Assembly (NCBI RefSeq): GCF_932294415.1
Contig: NC_065538.1
Span: forward strand, 9,926,330 to 9,990,329
DNA: 64,000 nucleotides
Direction: 5' to 3'
Origin: Quercus robur
Lineage: Eukaryota; Streptophyta; Magnoliopsida; Fagales; Fagaceae
Below are positions 47,772 to 60,847 of the stretch, piece after piece. A program made the position numbers and the translations under genes. Numbering within the stretch: position 1 is the stretch's first letter; the number at the start of each line of letters is the position of its first letter. The notes beneath the pieces were generated by a model. That model saw nothing but the letters and a program-made list of their open reading frames with translations. It was not told the origin of the DNA and searched no databases.

Positions 47772-47830
<59 letters not shown>
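47772..47830. repeat. (GA)n microsatellite in the invertase promoter region
   Basis: About 29 GA units (CT on the gene strand), roughly 210-270 bases upstream of the invertase start. GA/CT tracts bind BPC-type factors in plants, so a regulatory role is possible but unproven. Confidence 0.95.
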
Positions 47831-47833
<3 letters not shown>

Positions 47834-48131
47834 GAGACCTTGTATCAATCAAATTAAAATCATATTCTACCCTAATGTCTAGTCAATTACCACTTGAGTA
47901 ACTAGTCACATGCCCTAGCATTCGAGCAGCAAATGCTAGGGCATGTGAGCAGCTTTTCTACGAGGCACACTTGTTACAAAAATTGAACTTAAAAAGTACA
48001 ATACACTATAATTGAAAATTTAAAATGCAGTATTGTTTACTGCACTTGTATATATTATTCAAAAGATAAAAATATTTTTTATTATGGAATAAAAACAAAG
48101 TCTTGCATTATAATTTTGGCATATAATTTAA

Positions 48132-48300
48132 GAGAAATGATATGTCTACAATATTTTTACAACAAATCCTAAGTGACAGGTTGTTACTAGTTGTTATTGT
48201 TAGGGCAAAAAAGTAATTTCAGTGTTAGTTTCAAATTTGAACCAATAACAACTAACTATCTGTGATTTGTTGTAAAAATGTTGTAGACGTAGCATCTCTC
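48132..48300. mobile_element. Small MITE with 9-bp target duplication
   Basis: The inverted ends are GAGAAATGATATGTCTACAA (left) and the complement of GAGAGATGCTACGTCTACAA (right), both followed by TTTTTACAACAAAT. Flanks are ATAATTTAA (48123-48131) and ATAACTTAA (48301-48309), a 9-bp duplication with one mismatch. The length of 169 bp and the 9-bp duplication point to a Mutator-type MITE. Confidence 0.8.
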
Positions 48301-48309
48301 ATAACTTAA

Positions 48310-49826
48310 TGTATGTGGCATTTATTAATTGCTTTATAGAAATAAATTTATTTTTTGTCAAAACTTGAAGTGGCATTTATTTATTTATATAATATAGTAA
48401 TTCATTTAAGAATAAGATTGTAACAACATTAAGACATTCATATCCTATCATAAATTAACAAGTAATTAAGCATGCTTTGATAAGAGTATAAGTAGGATAG
48501 ATAAACAGTATACTACTTTAAATCTCTTATTAATTAAATGGTAAATAACAGTCTCCTACATCCTAGTAGTATTGCATTATATATGCATGAATTGAAGAAG
48601 AAAATTCAACAAAATTAAGTGCATATTCATTGTCTAAAATAAGAATAACTAATCGCAGGCTCATGCGATGCGTGAAAATAGATAATTATATTTTAGTTAT
48701 GATATAATATATAATTTATTCTTTAAATTTTGTGGAAAATAATTTTTTCTTCCAAAAACTTAAACAATTTCTATAATTATTTTTCATTTATTTATCCCAA
48801 AAAATATATTATCATTTTATTATTTAGATTTATTTCTTATCATTTTATCATTTTATTCATCTTTTAGGCAGTCCATATATTGATAAATTATGTTATCGTG
48901 CGTTATATTTTCTTAATTTGCTTTTCCTGTACAACTAAACTATTTGAGTTTCAAATATATTACTCAAAATTTTCATTCTCTTAAAAAGAGATCATTATAT
49001 TTAAAATTTTTCTTATCATAGGAGTAGCTTCAAACTATTGATTGAGTTTTGTTTACTAATATAGATACATGAAATTGGAACTGCATATTTCTTAGACATT
49101 CCTAAGTGACTATACCATATTATAAATTTAATATTTAAAATAATATGTAGGAAAAAAGTAGACTTTAAGTCTAAAATCGAACACTTCACCTATCGAAATG
49201 AAAGAAAATAATCTATATAAAATAAAGAGAACATAATCTACAATTTTTTTATTATTATATACACTTCTATTTATTAAGATTTTATTGCCTTTAATAGGAT
49301 ATTCATATCACATTTTTGTTACTATGCTCCTACTGAGTCTTCTCATTTGTCACATCATTGGCCATAACATTATTCTTTTTGGTATTTATTTTTTACTTTT
49401 AATTTTTTGAAAATATTAAATATATAAATATATTGGCTTTACAAATTCATCTTAGGTAGATTTAATTTTACATATTCATTTACTTTAATGTTGATGTTAA
49501 CTAAATAATAAATCAATGAAAAATAAAAATAAAAATATTGTCTATATATATTCATCTTGGGTGGTTTGATTTTAATAGTTGATAGACACATTCAAATACA
49601 TAGCCAACATTGTATTTTGATATAAATTCAAAATCTCACTTCCAAAATAACTAATTATTATGTCAAAAAAAAAAAAAAAAATCAAACAAAAGCTAAAAGA
49701 GGGAGAGAGAAGATTTGTGATAGAAAACTTAAAAAATCAAACACACTACCAAATCGTATTAACCCAAAATAGTATTATATAAAATATACAATGAGTCATC
49801 AACTTAAAGTAAAGTTGCAAAAAAGA

Positions 49827-49909
<83 letters not shown>

Positions 49910-50044
49910 AATAACCTTTTTAAGGAGAGAAATAGAAAGAAAAAAGTAATGGCATCAAATAAAAAATATAGTCATAAGTCAAATACCAAATTATCCAAAC
50001 CATGATATATAATAGAATAACATTATATTCTTGTAAACTATATT

Positions 50045-50079
<35 letters not shown>

Positions 50080-50207
50080 ATATTTTTGAGTTTTGAACTC
50101 AACTGTGAATAATGTTTAGCTCTCTTTAACTCTAACTCTAACAACTCTGTCTTTTTGTTGAAATTGAAGATGTTTTGTTGCTTCTGAGTTGAGTAGTACA
50201 CTATTCC
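48310..50207. other. AT-rich intergenic DNA
   Basis: No gene is recognised. It contains the composite AT/AG microsatellite at 49826-49908 and a TA-rich tract at 50041-50084. Confidence 0.6.
49826..49908. repeat. (AT)n(AG)n composite microsatellite
   Basis: About 12 AT units run into about 29 AG units, followed by CAATAACCTTTTT. A similar AG run followed by TAATAACATTTTT lies at 54531-54580 on the other side of the LINE. Confidence 0.95.
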
Positions 50208-53200
50208 TCCTTTTTTGAAAGATGACTGAAATTTCATTAAAACAGAAAGAACAATATAGCCAGTCAAAGCAGCAAATAGAAATAGGACACAAAGGAAAAC
50301 AAACCAACAACAAAATAGACCACAAACAAGACCCTATAGCAACACTCCCTCATGTCTAAGCAAATCTACAATTATGTCTGGTTCTCTTCCTAACCAGCAC
50401 ATGGCATCCTTCACTCTTTTTGCTTGCTGGACTAATTCATGGGCTATTTTGTTATCCGTCCTTCCAATGTGCTTCACTTTCATATCAGCAAAACTTCTCA
50501 TTTCCTGCACAATTCCAACTACTATATGACCAACTACACCTCTGACTTCTTCTTTCTCAATTGCTTGGATTGTTTGAAGAGAGTCTCCAACTATAAGAAC
50601 TCGCTCCAGCCCAAGCTCTTTTGCCAGCACTAAACCTTGTTCCATTGCAATAGCTTCAGTTTCTTCAACTCCAAACCTTCCTGAGAGGGGCTTGCACATG
50701 ATAGCTATGAACTTCAAGTCCTTGTCCCGAATAAGGATGCCTATACCTGAGTGGCCATAACCAATGGGAATAGCTCCATCCACATTGATGAGAAAATAGT
50801 CATCCTGGAGTTGTTCAAGGCTGCTTCCTTTTGGCTCCAGGGACCTCGCTTGAGTACCATCTGGCTCCCTATAATCTTTCACCATTCGCATGGCATTTAC
50901 CCAGATAATATTTCCTGGTGAACTATTTGTATCATGCACCATTTGGTTTATGTTATACTAGATCATCCAAGCCACCCCAAAAAATTTTTCTAGGTCCCTT
51001 TGGGTCCCTTGTCTCAGCATGTCTAAAGCAATATCTGAGAAGTCTCGCCTACCTTCCAAGAGACTGATGGGGTAGTCAATCCAATTTTCCCAAACTTTTT
51101 TGGCTATTTCACATTTAAGAATTGCATGCTCCACAAATTTTGCCTCCTTGCTACACAGTGGGCAGAGAGGATCTACTGGGACTCCTCTTTTGCTCAGGTT
51201 AAGCATAGTGGGGATTGCATTCATGCAAAGTCTCCAGGATAAAATTCTCACCTTTGCTGGGATGTTCAAGTGCCACATTTTCTTCCATAAGGGAGCTCGC
51301 ATGTCACCTGATGAGGACTCCCCTTGTTCACTTACTTCAAGCACTTTCCTAGCCACATAGTAAGCACTTTTCAATGAAAATATTCCTTTTTTATTACCCA
51401 CCCATATTAGTTGGTCATTAGGTAGATGGTAGCTGATTGGGATACTAAGGACTGTTTCAACCTCAAATGCAAGGAAAATCCTTTCCAGCCTATCTCTCCT
51501 CCATCTTCTTGTGTCTTGGTCAATAAGGGCTGAGACCATGGGGAAATCACCAAAATCTGTTTGAGGGGATATTACCTTGTAGGTTGAGGGGGTTGGTAGC
51601 CATTTGTCATCCCAAATGTGAATAGTTTTTCCATTGCCTACCCTCCATTTGTGCCTTGTTTTAGAACTTCCAGACTTTGGTGGATGCTTCTCCAAGCAAA
51701 TGATGGGTTACTCCCCAAGTTAGCACTTAAAACATCATTGTTTGGGAAGTATCTTGCCTTGTATAGTCGAGCCATCAATGATGAAGGGTGAGACATCATC
51801 CCCCATCCCTGCTTTGCTAGCATGGCCAAATTAAATGCTTGAAGGTCTCGAAAACCCATTCCTTCTTCAAATTTTGATTTGCACATTTTTGACCAACTCA
51901 CCCAAGCAATCTTTGATTCGTGATGCCTTTGTCCCCACCAAAAATTCCTCATCATTCTCTCAAGATCCTCACAAAGGCCTTTTGGGAGTAAGAAACACCC
52001 CATTGTATAAGTAGGCACAGCTTGGGCAACAACCTTAATCAGGACTTCCCTACCACCTATCGACAAGAGTTTTTCCTTCCACCCTGATAACTTCTTTCCA
52101 ACCCTTTCCTTTATTTCATTGAAAACTTGCTTCTTTGACCTTCCAATTAATGATGGGAGGCCCAAATATTTCTTTGGTTGGGAATCCTGCATAGAGTTAA
52201 GAGAATCGAAGACTTCAGCTTTTGCTTCTTCATCTGTGTTCTGGCTAAAATACATGGAGGACTTGTCCGTATTTATTTTCTAGCCCGCTGCATTCTCATA
52301 TTTTTGAAGGATATTTTGGAGTTCCCTGCTCTCTTGGCCATTTGCTTTGCAGTATATGACACTATCGTTGGCAAAGAGAAGGTGAGTAATTGTTGGGCAG
52401 CCCCTACTAATAGAAATGCCATAAAGTTTTTTATTCCTGACTGCCTCTCCTATCAGCCCTGTGAGCTCTTTTGCACATAAAAGAAATAGATAAGGAGATA
52501 AAGGGTCCCCTTGGCGAAGTCCCCTTGAAGGGAAAATGCAGCCTTGGGAGACCTCATTTATGAGGATTGAGTAAGAGACAGTGGAAATACAGTTCATCAT
52601 TAGACTAATCCATTTATCATTAAATCCCATAGTAGTCATGATATTACAAAGGAAACCCCACTCCACTTTATCATATGCCTTACTCAAATCCAATTTTACT
52701 GCCACGTATTTATCTTTCCCCTCTCTTTTATTCTTCAGATAATGCATAATTTCAAAAGCAACAAGGATATTATCAGTTATAAGCCGGCCTGGGACAAAAA
52801 CACTTTGATTTTCTGAGATGATAGCATTAAGAATAGGTTTAAGCCTATTTGCGAGGACTTTTGAGATGATTTTGTATGATACATTACAAAGGCTTATAGG
52901 CCGAAACTCACACATTTTGGTTGGGTTATTTGTTTTGGGGATGAAGGCAATGTTTGTTTGATTTAGTTTTGCTGGGGAGGAATTTGAGTTGAGAATATTT
53001 AACATTGTATTTGTAACATCTTCCCTAATTATATCCCAATATTTTTGATAAAAAATAGCGGACATACCATCTGGGCCGAGAGCTTTTGTTAGGTGCATTT
53101 GGCGGATGGCTTGAAAGACTTCTTCCTTCTAGAATTCTTTTGTTAGCCGCTCGTTCATTTTCGTAGAGACCACTCTTGGTACTGTCCGAGTAACCTCCAT

Positions 53201-54388
53201 TACTCTAGTTGGGTGGGATGTTTGAAACAGTTCAGTGAAGTAGTCAATTGCAATCTCTGCAATGTCTTCAAAGTCTTCGCACCATCTTCCATTTTTGTCC
53301 AAAAGGCCCTTGATTTCATTCTTTTTCTGCCGTTGCGATGCTCTATAGTGAAAATATTGGGTATTCCTATCTCCCAATTTCAGCCACTGAACCCTTGATC
53401 TTTGATTCCATCTCATCTCCTCGTCATCCAACAATTCATTTATTTCTTTACATAGCATATCTATCTCATCACCTCTACTACCATCTCTGTCAGCTTGGAC
53501 CACATCTTGAAGAATCTTCCTTTTTTCTTGGATCTTCTTTGAGACATGGCCTAAATCATGCTGACTCCATATTTTTAAACCTTCTGCGCAAATCTTCAGT
53601 CCTCTAACCAGCTCACTTGATGATTGCAAGCCTGCTTGATCCTTCCAAGAATCCTGGATGATTTCTCTACATTTCTCATGCCTAACCCAAGTTGCTTCAA
53701 AGTGGAATCGTCTTGTTTTTTGTTTGCACCTTACCTGCTGGTTTGTTAGAATAATAGCATAGTGATTGGATGTAGATTCCACCACATGAAGAACTTTAGC
53801 ATCTCGGTATTTCTCTTTCCACTTAGTTGTAGCCAACACCCTATCCAATCTTAATCTTATCCTTTCTTCCTTTGACCTTCGATTGCTCCAAGTGAATTTC
53901 GGCCCTTCAAAACCCATATCTTGAAAGCCACAAGCATGCACTACTTGTCTAAACCCCTCCATCTGATGTTGGGGTCGCTCAAGACCACCCTATTTTTCTG
54001 ATGCCTTCAAAATTTCATTGAAATCCCCTAGACAAACCCATGGAAGTTGGTATTGAGTGTTGAGGAAATGGAGAAGGTTCCAAGACTCTCTCCTTTGGTT
54101 AGTATCTGGATTCCCATAAAACCCAGTGATTCTCCATTTGAACCCTGACACCAGATTAGTCACTATAGCATCAATATGACTTCGGGTATAGCTTTTAATC
54201 TCTACATCTAAGCCTCTGACCCACAAAAGAGCTATTCCTCCAGTTTTGCCTTCACTGGGAACAATCAGGCCATTTGCAAGACCTATTCTTTTTTTGACTT
54301 TCTCCATTCTTTTAACTCCAGTCTTAGTCTCCATTAAGAAGACTATATTGGGATTCCATTGTTGCACAAGACTGCGCTCGAACATTTA
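50208..54388 (-). mobile_element. Decayed L1-type LINE, 5'-truncated
   Basis: The 3' tail is the short T-run at about 50210-50216 on the plus strand. The body encodes most of ORF2, starting inside the endonuclease, so the 5' end with ORF1 and the first part of the endonuclease is missing. No target duplication was recognised. By accumulated nonsense changes it is clearly older than the LINE at 55202-60967, to which it is related in domain order but not closely in sequence. Confidence 0.88.
50334..54385 (-). pseudogene. LINE ORF2 remnant (endonuclease, RT, zf-RVT, RNase H)
   Basis: In order on the minus strand: endonuclease part (NPNIVFLMETKTG, ITGFYGNPDTNQRRESWN, WVCLGDFNEIL), linker, reverse transcriptase (LGPDGMSAIFYQKYW, NRLKPILNAIISENQSVFVP, RGLRQGDPLSPYLFLLCAK, HLLFANDSVIYCK), connection and zf-RVT (WRLCMNAIPTMLNLSKRG, CPLCSKEAKFVEHAILKCE), then RNase H (FLINVDGAIPIGYGHSGIG, VEETEAIAMEQGL, VGDSLQ). 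Four in-frame stops (near 53988, 53126, 52278 and 50956) and one frame change near 51690 break it. The RT catalytic FADD is FAND, so the enzyme would be dead even without stops. Confidence 0.88.
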
Positions 54389-54528
54389 ATAATTATAGAA
54401 AATAAAAAAGATAATAACTTAAAAACACAAAACCAAATTGCAACCCAAAGTAAAATTCGAAAGAACACATAAATACATCAATCTAAAGTAGAGATACAAA
54501 AAATAAAAAATTCACACAAAAATAAAAC

Positions 54529-54569
<41 letters not shown>

Positions 54570-54815
54570 ATAACATTTTTCATGTGAGAAAATATTTATA
54601 GTAATAGAATAGGGATAAGAATAGTCAAAATAAAAGGAAGAGGAAGTGATAGATCAAGAGTGACATTAAGGTTAAGAGTAGCGGAGAGATGAAAAGGTAA
54701 AAGAGAAGTTATGGTTGGAAGTAATGGAGAGAAATGAGAAATAGATAGATGATGTGGCCGTTGATGTGGCTCAACAGAAGCATAACAATAATAAATACTA
54801 TACTTCAGTTTTTAG

Positions 54816-54871
<56 letters not shown>

Positions 54872-55182
54872 TGAGTTTATATGAAAGTGATAAAGAAATT
54901 TTAATCTAATCGATGGTGAATAATAATAAAAAATAATAAATTTATATAAAAGTGATGATTCGTCATTCACAGTTGACTATTTCGACAAGTTTTATTAAAA
55001 AATTTACTAAAGTGTACGGTAGTGTAAGAGCTGAAACTAACTTGTATAGACTAAAGTAATCTCCACAAGTGAGTACGTCAAATGAAATTGTTCCGCGCGC
55101 TATCATTTTCAAAGCTTTGTGCTAATTAAACTTTGTAACATTGGCATGCAGCTACGGCCGACTTTTTCTCAATCTATGCTAC
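54389..55182. other. AT-rich spacer between the two LINEs
   Basis: No gene is recognised. It has a GA run (54531-54567) and an AT-then-GA composite (54816-54868). Parts (54425-54600) resemble 49745-49935 on the far side of the older LINE, including the words flanking the GA run. Confidence 0.6.
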
Positions 55183-55230
55183 TTTATTATGTACATGTTT
55201 TTTTTTGATAGTCAACACAAATAGCTTTCA

Positions 55231-58200
55231 TTAATTTGAACACTGGTTCATCAAAAGTACATCTTTATGCACTTGGCATTGAATCATTGGTGGGGTATCT
55301 TCTACCCACACTACACAATCAGTAATAAGTTTGGCATTCTGAGCCATTACATGAGCAGCCCAATTTCCTGTTCTACGGACATAGCTGGCTTTCCACTCCT
55401 GAACCCAATGCTTCCAGCGACTAGCACCAGAAATAAGCCTTTGAGTTGAGGTTGGCGGCAAGCACTTACCCAGCAAAGCATTAGTAACAATCTGAGCATC
55501 TCCTTCCAGAATTATTTGCTTCAAACCAAGGTCCCCTGCTAGCATTATACCTTCTTCAAAAGCTTTTGCTTCAACTTCCATAGCTCCTAAGGGAAGATTC
55601 AGCTTCTTACTCATAGCTCCCATAATTTGGCCTTGGTCATTTCTAATCACAACTCCAATACCACAGCTGTTAGTCTCCTTAAACACCGCCCCATCCACAT
55701 TAGCTTTATACCACCCCTCCCTAGGCGGCCTCCAAGCTTGAGTTCTCAACACCACAGGGAGCTTTTCCCTTATATTCCCTGATCTGAATTCCTCCACCAG
55801 CAGCTCCGCCTCCTTGACAATCACCTTTACTGCCTTGCCCCGCCCTTCAAATTTTAAGGAGTTTCTATTCTTCCAAATGCACCAAGCCGTAGTAGCAAAG
55901 CACTCCCAATTTATCTCCCTTCTCCCTTCCCTCAGCTTCCACACAACCTCCATGAAGTCACGGTGTGCATTTTTGAGTTTAGGCAGTTGCATATTTGACT
56001 CCCTCCACACAGCCCCCGTCGCCTCACAATCCCATAGAGCATGCCCAAATGACTCTACCATACCACATACCCCACACGTCTCCTCAATGGGAATTTTCCT
56101 CAGCTTTAGGCAGTAGTTCGTAGGGAGAATATTCTTGCACGCCCTCCACAAAAATTGCTTTATCTTACTAGGACAGTGCAACTGCCACAGGAATTTCCAG
56201 AACTGTCTGCCCTTTCCTGGATCCGACACCTCACAAGCTTCCTCTTTGCTTCTTCTTTCACACAACCAGCTACACGCCACCTTATAGGCACTGCTTACCG
56301 TGAACCTTCCATTTGGAGTCCAAGCCCATGTCACCGCGTCCTCAGGTAGAGAGAGGCTTATTGGAATGCTTAAGATAGTTTCCGCTTCGTGGGGGATAAA
56401 GACACTCCTCACCAGATTTTTATCCCAGCCCCCCCATACTGATTAATTAGAGACTCCACCATTTCACCTTCAAAATCTTGAGGTTTAGGACTAATCACCT
56501 TGAAAGTGTGAGGGGTTGGCAGCCATCTATCAGCCCAAATCTGCACCTTTTGCCCATTTCCTATGCTCCACCGCATTCCCCTCTCCAGAATCTCTCTTGC
56601 TGCCAACAAACTCCTCCAAGTGTATGACGGCATATTTCCAAGCTGCGCCTCCATGAAGTTGTTACCTGGGAAGTACCTTGCCTTTAGAACTCTATGAGCA
56701 AGGGAGCACGGGTTTTGGGAGAGCCGCCACCCTTGTTTCGCCAACAAGGCCAGATTAAAAGCCTTCAAATCTTTGAAACCCATCCCCCCATCAGCTTTTG
56801 GCTTGCACATTTTCCCCCACGCGATCCAAGCAAGCTTCTTTTCTTTATCCCTTTGGCCCCACCAGAAGTTACGAACCAGAGAATTTAGCTCGCTGCAAAG
56901 GGAGTCGGGTAGCATAAAACAATTCATTATATATGTCGGGGTAGCTTGCGCCATTGCCTTTATCAAAATTTCCCGACCTGCAGTGGACAGTAACCTACCC
57001 TTCCAGCTTGCTATTTTCCGCCCCACTTGATCCTTTATATGATTAAAGGCTTTCCTCTTGCCCTTTCCTACCAACGGAGGCAGCCCTAAGTACCTCTCGT
57101 GTTGATGGATTATCTCAGCCCCAAACATCTCCTTTACCACTTCTTTAACCTCCCTCGACGTGTTCTTACTAAAAAAGAGGGAAGTCTTCTCCTTATTTAG
57201 CTTTTGCCCGGACTCTCTTTCATAGTCTTCAAGGATTTTGGTGACTTTTAAACCTTCTTCCAACGACGCCTTACCAAAGACGATGCAATCATCCGCAAAA
57301 AGGAGATGAGAGATCCTTGGCGCTCTTCTACATATTTGAACCCCACTCACGGCCTCCCCACCCCCATTTCTTTGCAACATGGCCGAGAGGCCTTCTGCAC
57401 ATAAAAGAAATAGGTAAGGAGAAATAGGATCTCCTTGCCTAAGTCCTCTAGTAGGGACAATCCTTCCTTTTGGCTCCCCATTAATTAACACCGAGAAAGA
57501 AACAGTGTTCACACACATCATCATTAAAGATATCCATCTTTCCCGTAAACCCATTCTTCGCATCATCGCCTCCAAATACCCCCATTCCACCCGATCGTAC
57601 ACCTTACTCATATCGAGTTTAATTGCCATTAACCCTTCTTTCCCCTTCCTTCTTTGATTAATACAATGCATCACTTCGAACGCTACTAGAATGTTATCTG
57701 TGATTTGCCTCCCAGGAACAAAAGCGCTTTGAGCTTCGTCAACAACATCCGGAAGGACCTTCTTCAACCTATTAGCAAGAACTTTGGATACAAGTTTATA
57801 TATCACATTACATAAACTAATTGGGCGATATTCTGTAATTTTTTGGGGGCATTTTACTTTGGGGATCAAACAAATGTATGTATCATTAACTCCATTTGGC
57901 ATAACACTCGTTCTAAGGGTATGGATAACACTTTGAACTACTTGAGGCCCAACCACATCCCAATACTTTTGGAAGAATATTGGGGACATACCGTCCGGTC
58001 TCGGAGATTTTTGTCGGATGCATTTGCATGAGAGCTTGCCAAATTTCTTCTTCCTTAAATTCTTTTAAAAGGTCGTCATTCATGGCCTCCGTCACCCTCC
58101 TGCCTACTGCTCCCAAACTCGCACCAAACTCAGTGGGGAAAGTCGTACTATAAATCTCCCTGAAATACTCCAGGATAACCTCTTCAACTTCCTCATCATT

Positions 58201-59361
58201 CTCTCTCCACCTCCCCTCCGAATCATTTATTCCTTCAATTCTATTCTTCCTCTGTCTATTGTTCGCTGTTGCATGAAAGAACCTTGTGTTCCTACCACCG
58301 TATTTGATCCACAGCGCCCTTGACCTTTGATTCCACATTATCTCCTCCCTAAGCATAACTTCATTAATTTCCATTTTCAACTTTTGAACTTCCTCCGCCG
58401 ACTCGTGAAGTAAATTCAACTCTTCTAAGTGTTGTAATCGACTTTGCTTCTGTTTTAGAGATTTATTAACATTTCCAAAAACTCTCCGGTTCCAATTTTG
58501 GAGCTGAAACTGGCAGCATTTCAGGCGTTTCTGAATCGGCAACTCCGGATTACAATCCAAAGGGTCCCAGGCCCTTTCAATCACCTCTCTACAGCCCTCT
58601 TCCCTAGTCCACATCTCTTCGAACATAAATCTTCTTCTAGCTACCTTCCTCTTCTCTCTCATTCTAATCGATAACGACAACAAACAGTGATCAGAGGCCG
58701 CCATTGATCTGTGAACTACTTTCGCCTCCGGAAACAAATTCAACCAAGCCTCATTCGCTACCATTCTATCCAGCCTAACCAAAGTTCGTTGATCTCCAAT
58801 TCTCCCATTACACCAGGTGAATCTCTGACCCACAAAACCCAAATCAAACAATCCACAATTACTTAAACACTCCCTAAAACATTCCATCTGTCTAGCATCC
58901 CTCTCTAACCATCCTAATTTTTCATCAGAATTCAAAATTTTATTAAAATCTCCAAACACAACCCAAGGCATATTGCACTGCCTATTTAATAACTCAAGTA
59001 AATTCCATGAAATAGGTCTCATACCTGCATCGGGGTGGCCGTAAAATCCCGTAGCTTGCCATGGCAAAGCTCCATTCCCCTCGCACACTACCACGTCGAT
59101 GTGCGAATTTGAGCAGCTTTTGAACCTCACGTCAGCTCCTTCTTTCCAAAGCATCGCCAAGCCCCCACTCCGGCCATCGGACGGCACCGTAATGCCTTGT
59201 GTAAGACCCAATTTGCGTTGGAGCCCCTTAATCCTTCTCTGAGAAGCTTTGGTCTCCGCTAGAAAAACCAAAACCGGATCGCCGTTCTTCACCTCGTCGG
59301 TGAGTGCTCGAACCGCCGGAGCCGATCCCATTCCCCGACAGTTCCAAGCTAGTGCCGTCAT
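55231..59361 (-). pseudogene. LINE ORF2: endonuclease, reverse transcriptase, zf-RVT, RNase H
   Basis: About 1370 codons from the ATG at 59361. Domains in order: APE-like endonuclease (LAWNCRGMGS, FLAETKAS, TGFYGHPDAG, WVVFGDFNKIL, SDHCLLSLSI); reverse transcriptase (RPDGMSPIFFQKYW, SAFVPGRQITDNILVAFEVM, RGLRQGDPISPYLFLLCAE, catalytic HLLFADDCIVF); zf-RVT (WRACKNILPTNYCLKLRKIP, CGVCGMVESFGHALWDCEA); and a C-terminal RNase H (YKANVDGAVF, MEVEAKAFEEG, LEGDAQ, NWAAHVMAQNA). It is broken only by two frame changes, both in single-base runs: an A-run near 58006-58010 and a G7 run at 56429-56435. All catalytic motifs are intact. C-terminal RNase H is a known feature of plant L1 elements. Confidence 0.92.
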
Positions 59362-60847
59362 TTGGCTCGGCGGTGCTGCCTTGCAGCCACCGCCACTCCG
59401 CCATCCTTGATGCACTCTTCCCCTGTTTCTTCCTTGCTCAAACCTTCACACTTCCTTCGTTTTGAACCTCTCACGTTCTGATCAATCTCACTGAGTATTA
59501 AGTCCCCTTCTCTTTTCCTTTGCATTGGGCCCTGCACTTCCTTCATTTCCTCATCCGGCCCAGCCCTCACTTTCCTTTTCCAGTGGCCACTAGTCGGGCC
59601 TAGCTTATTTACTACCCAACCCACCTCTGGGTCATACTACATGGCCATAGGGCCTTCCTTACCCTCATCTAATCCCAAGCCCAAGCCCACATTGTTATCT
59701 TTCTGTACCGTCTCCTGGCCCTGCCCAAATTCGAATTTTGGAATAGACTTAGATAATATCTCAGCCCTCCCATGTTGACAATCCTCTTTCCCGCCACTTT
59801 CTTTCCCAGATTCCCAGTTTTCCTTTCCTACCTCCACTAGCTCTCCTATGTGGCTTCTCCCAATGCTCTCAGCCATACCCTTCTCCACGTTTTCCTCAGT
59901 AGTCACCTCACACCCACCAGTCATATCACCCTGCTGCTCCTGCCTACCCTCCCCAAGGCAAATAGCTTCCAATCCTTGATTTCACGCGCCGCCCTCTCAT
60001 TCGCTTCAGCCCTACCATTCCGCCCACCCTCTGTGGAATTTACTCTGTTTTTCATTTCACCGGTGAACTTCTTCTTTGCAAAACTGAATTCCTAACCTCC
60101 CTTTCTTATTGGTTCTCCTCTCAACCAAGCTCCATATTGGAGATCACCCTTCCCCACTGCTTTGTCATTCCCTGAATCTTCCAAACAATCCTTCAAATCA
60201 TGTTCTAAGAGCCCACACCTGTAGCAAAAATTCGGAAGGCGCTCGTATTTGAAATGCACCCACCTTGTTTCTCCTTTCTCCATATTAATTTTCCGTCCTC
60301 TGATCAGTTTCCGGGTAACATCTATCTCAACCCGTACCCTTAGACAAGTACCCTATTGTACCCCGGTTTCTTCCACATCAACTTCAACAAACCTCCCAAT
60401 GCTTTCTCCAATGGCTTTCCCCGTTTCCTTTGTTCGGCTCTTCAGTGGAAGATTATATATTTGCACCCAAAAAGGAGACCATTTCAGCAGGATATCCTTT
60501 GGGTTTTTATCTCCTTCAAACTCTTGGAACAACACCAATTGTTTTTCATAGTGCCACGGCCTCATGTCCATGACTCGTCTTTTGTCACGTTCATCTTCAA
60601 ACTCTACCAAGAAAAGTTCTTCTCCTATTACAGAGAGCTGGATGTTTTTATTTGGTTTCCAGAGCATCCTGATATTTTTCCGCAGCGCCTCTATCATTAA
60701 ACCTTTCCTTGACAACACCTTCATAAACACACATTTCTTTCCTCTCTCCACTGCTGCTCTAGTACAATCAGCTCCCAGCGAGATGCTTTCCTCCTCTTCC
60801 TCCGTAACTTTCAGTCTCTGCCATAGTATTTCCAACTCTTCTGCCAT
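59358..60847 (-). pseudogene. LINE ORF1: DUF4283-type RNA-binding protein with CCHC knuckle
   Basis: The start is the ATG at 60847 (MAEELEILWQRLKVTEEEEE). The N-terminal half is the DUF4283 domain typical of plant LINE ORF1 (RRVMDMRPWHYEKQLVLFQE, SPFWVQIYNLPLKSRTKETG), followed by VHFKYERLPNFCYRCGLLEH, a CCHC zinc knuckle. The C-terminal half is polar and ends VAVAARQHRRAK. It has stops after EVDVEETGVQ, after GEPIRKGG and after KEGPMAM, and a frame change between about 60092 and 59975. Its last stop overlaps the ORF2 start as ATGA at 59361-59358. Confidence 0.85.
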
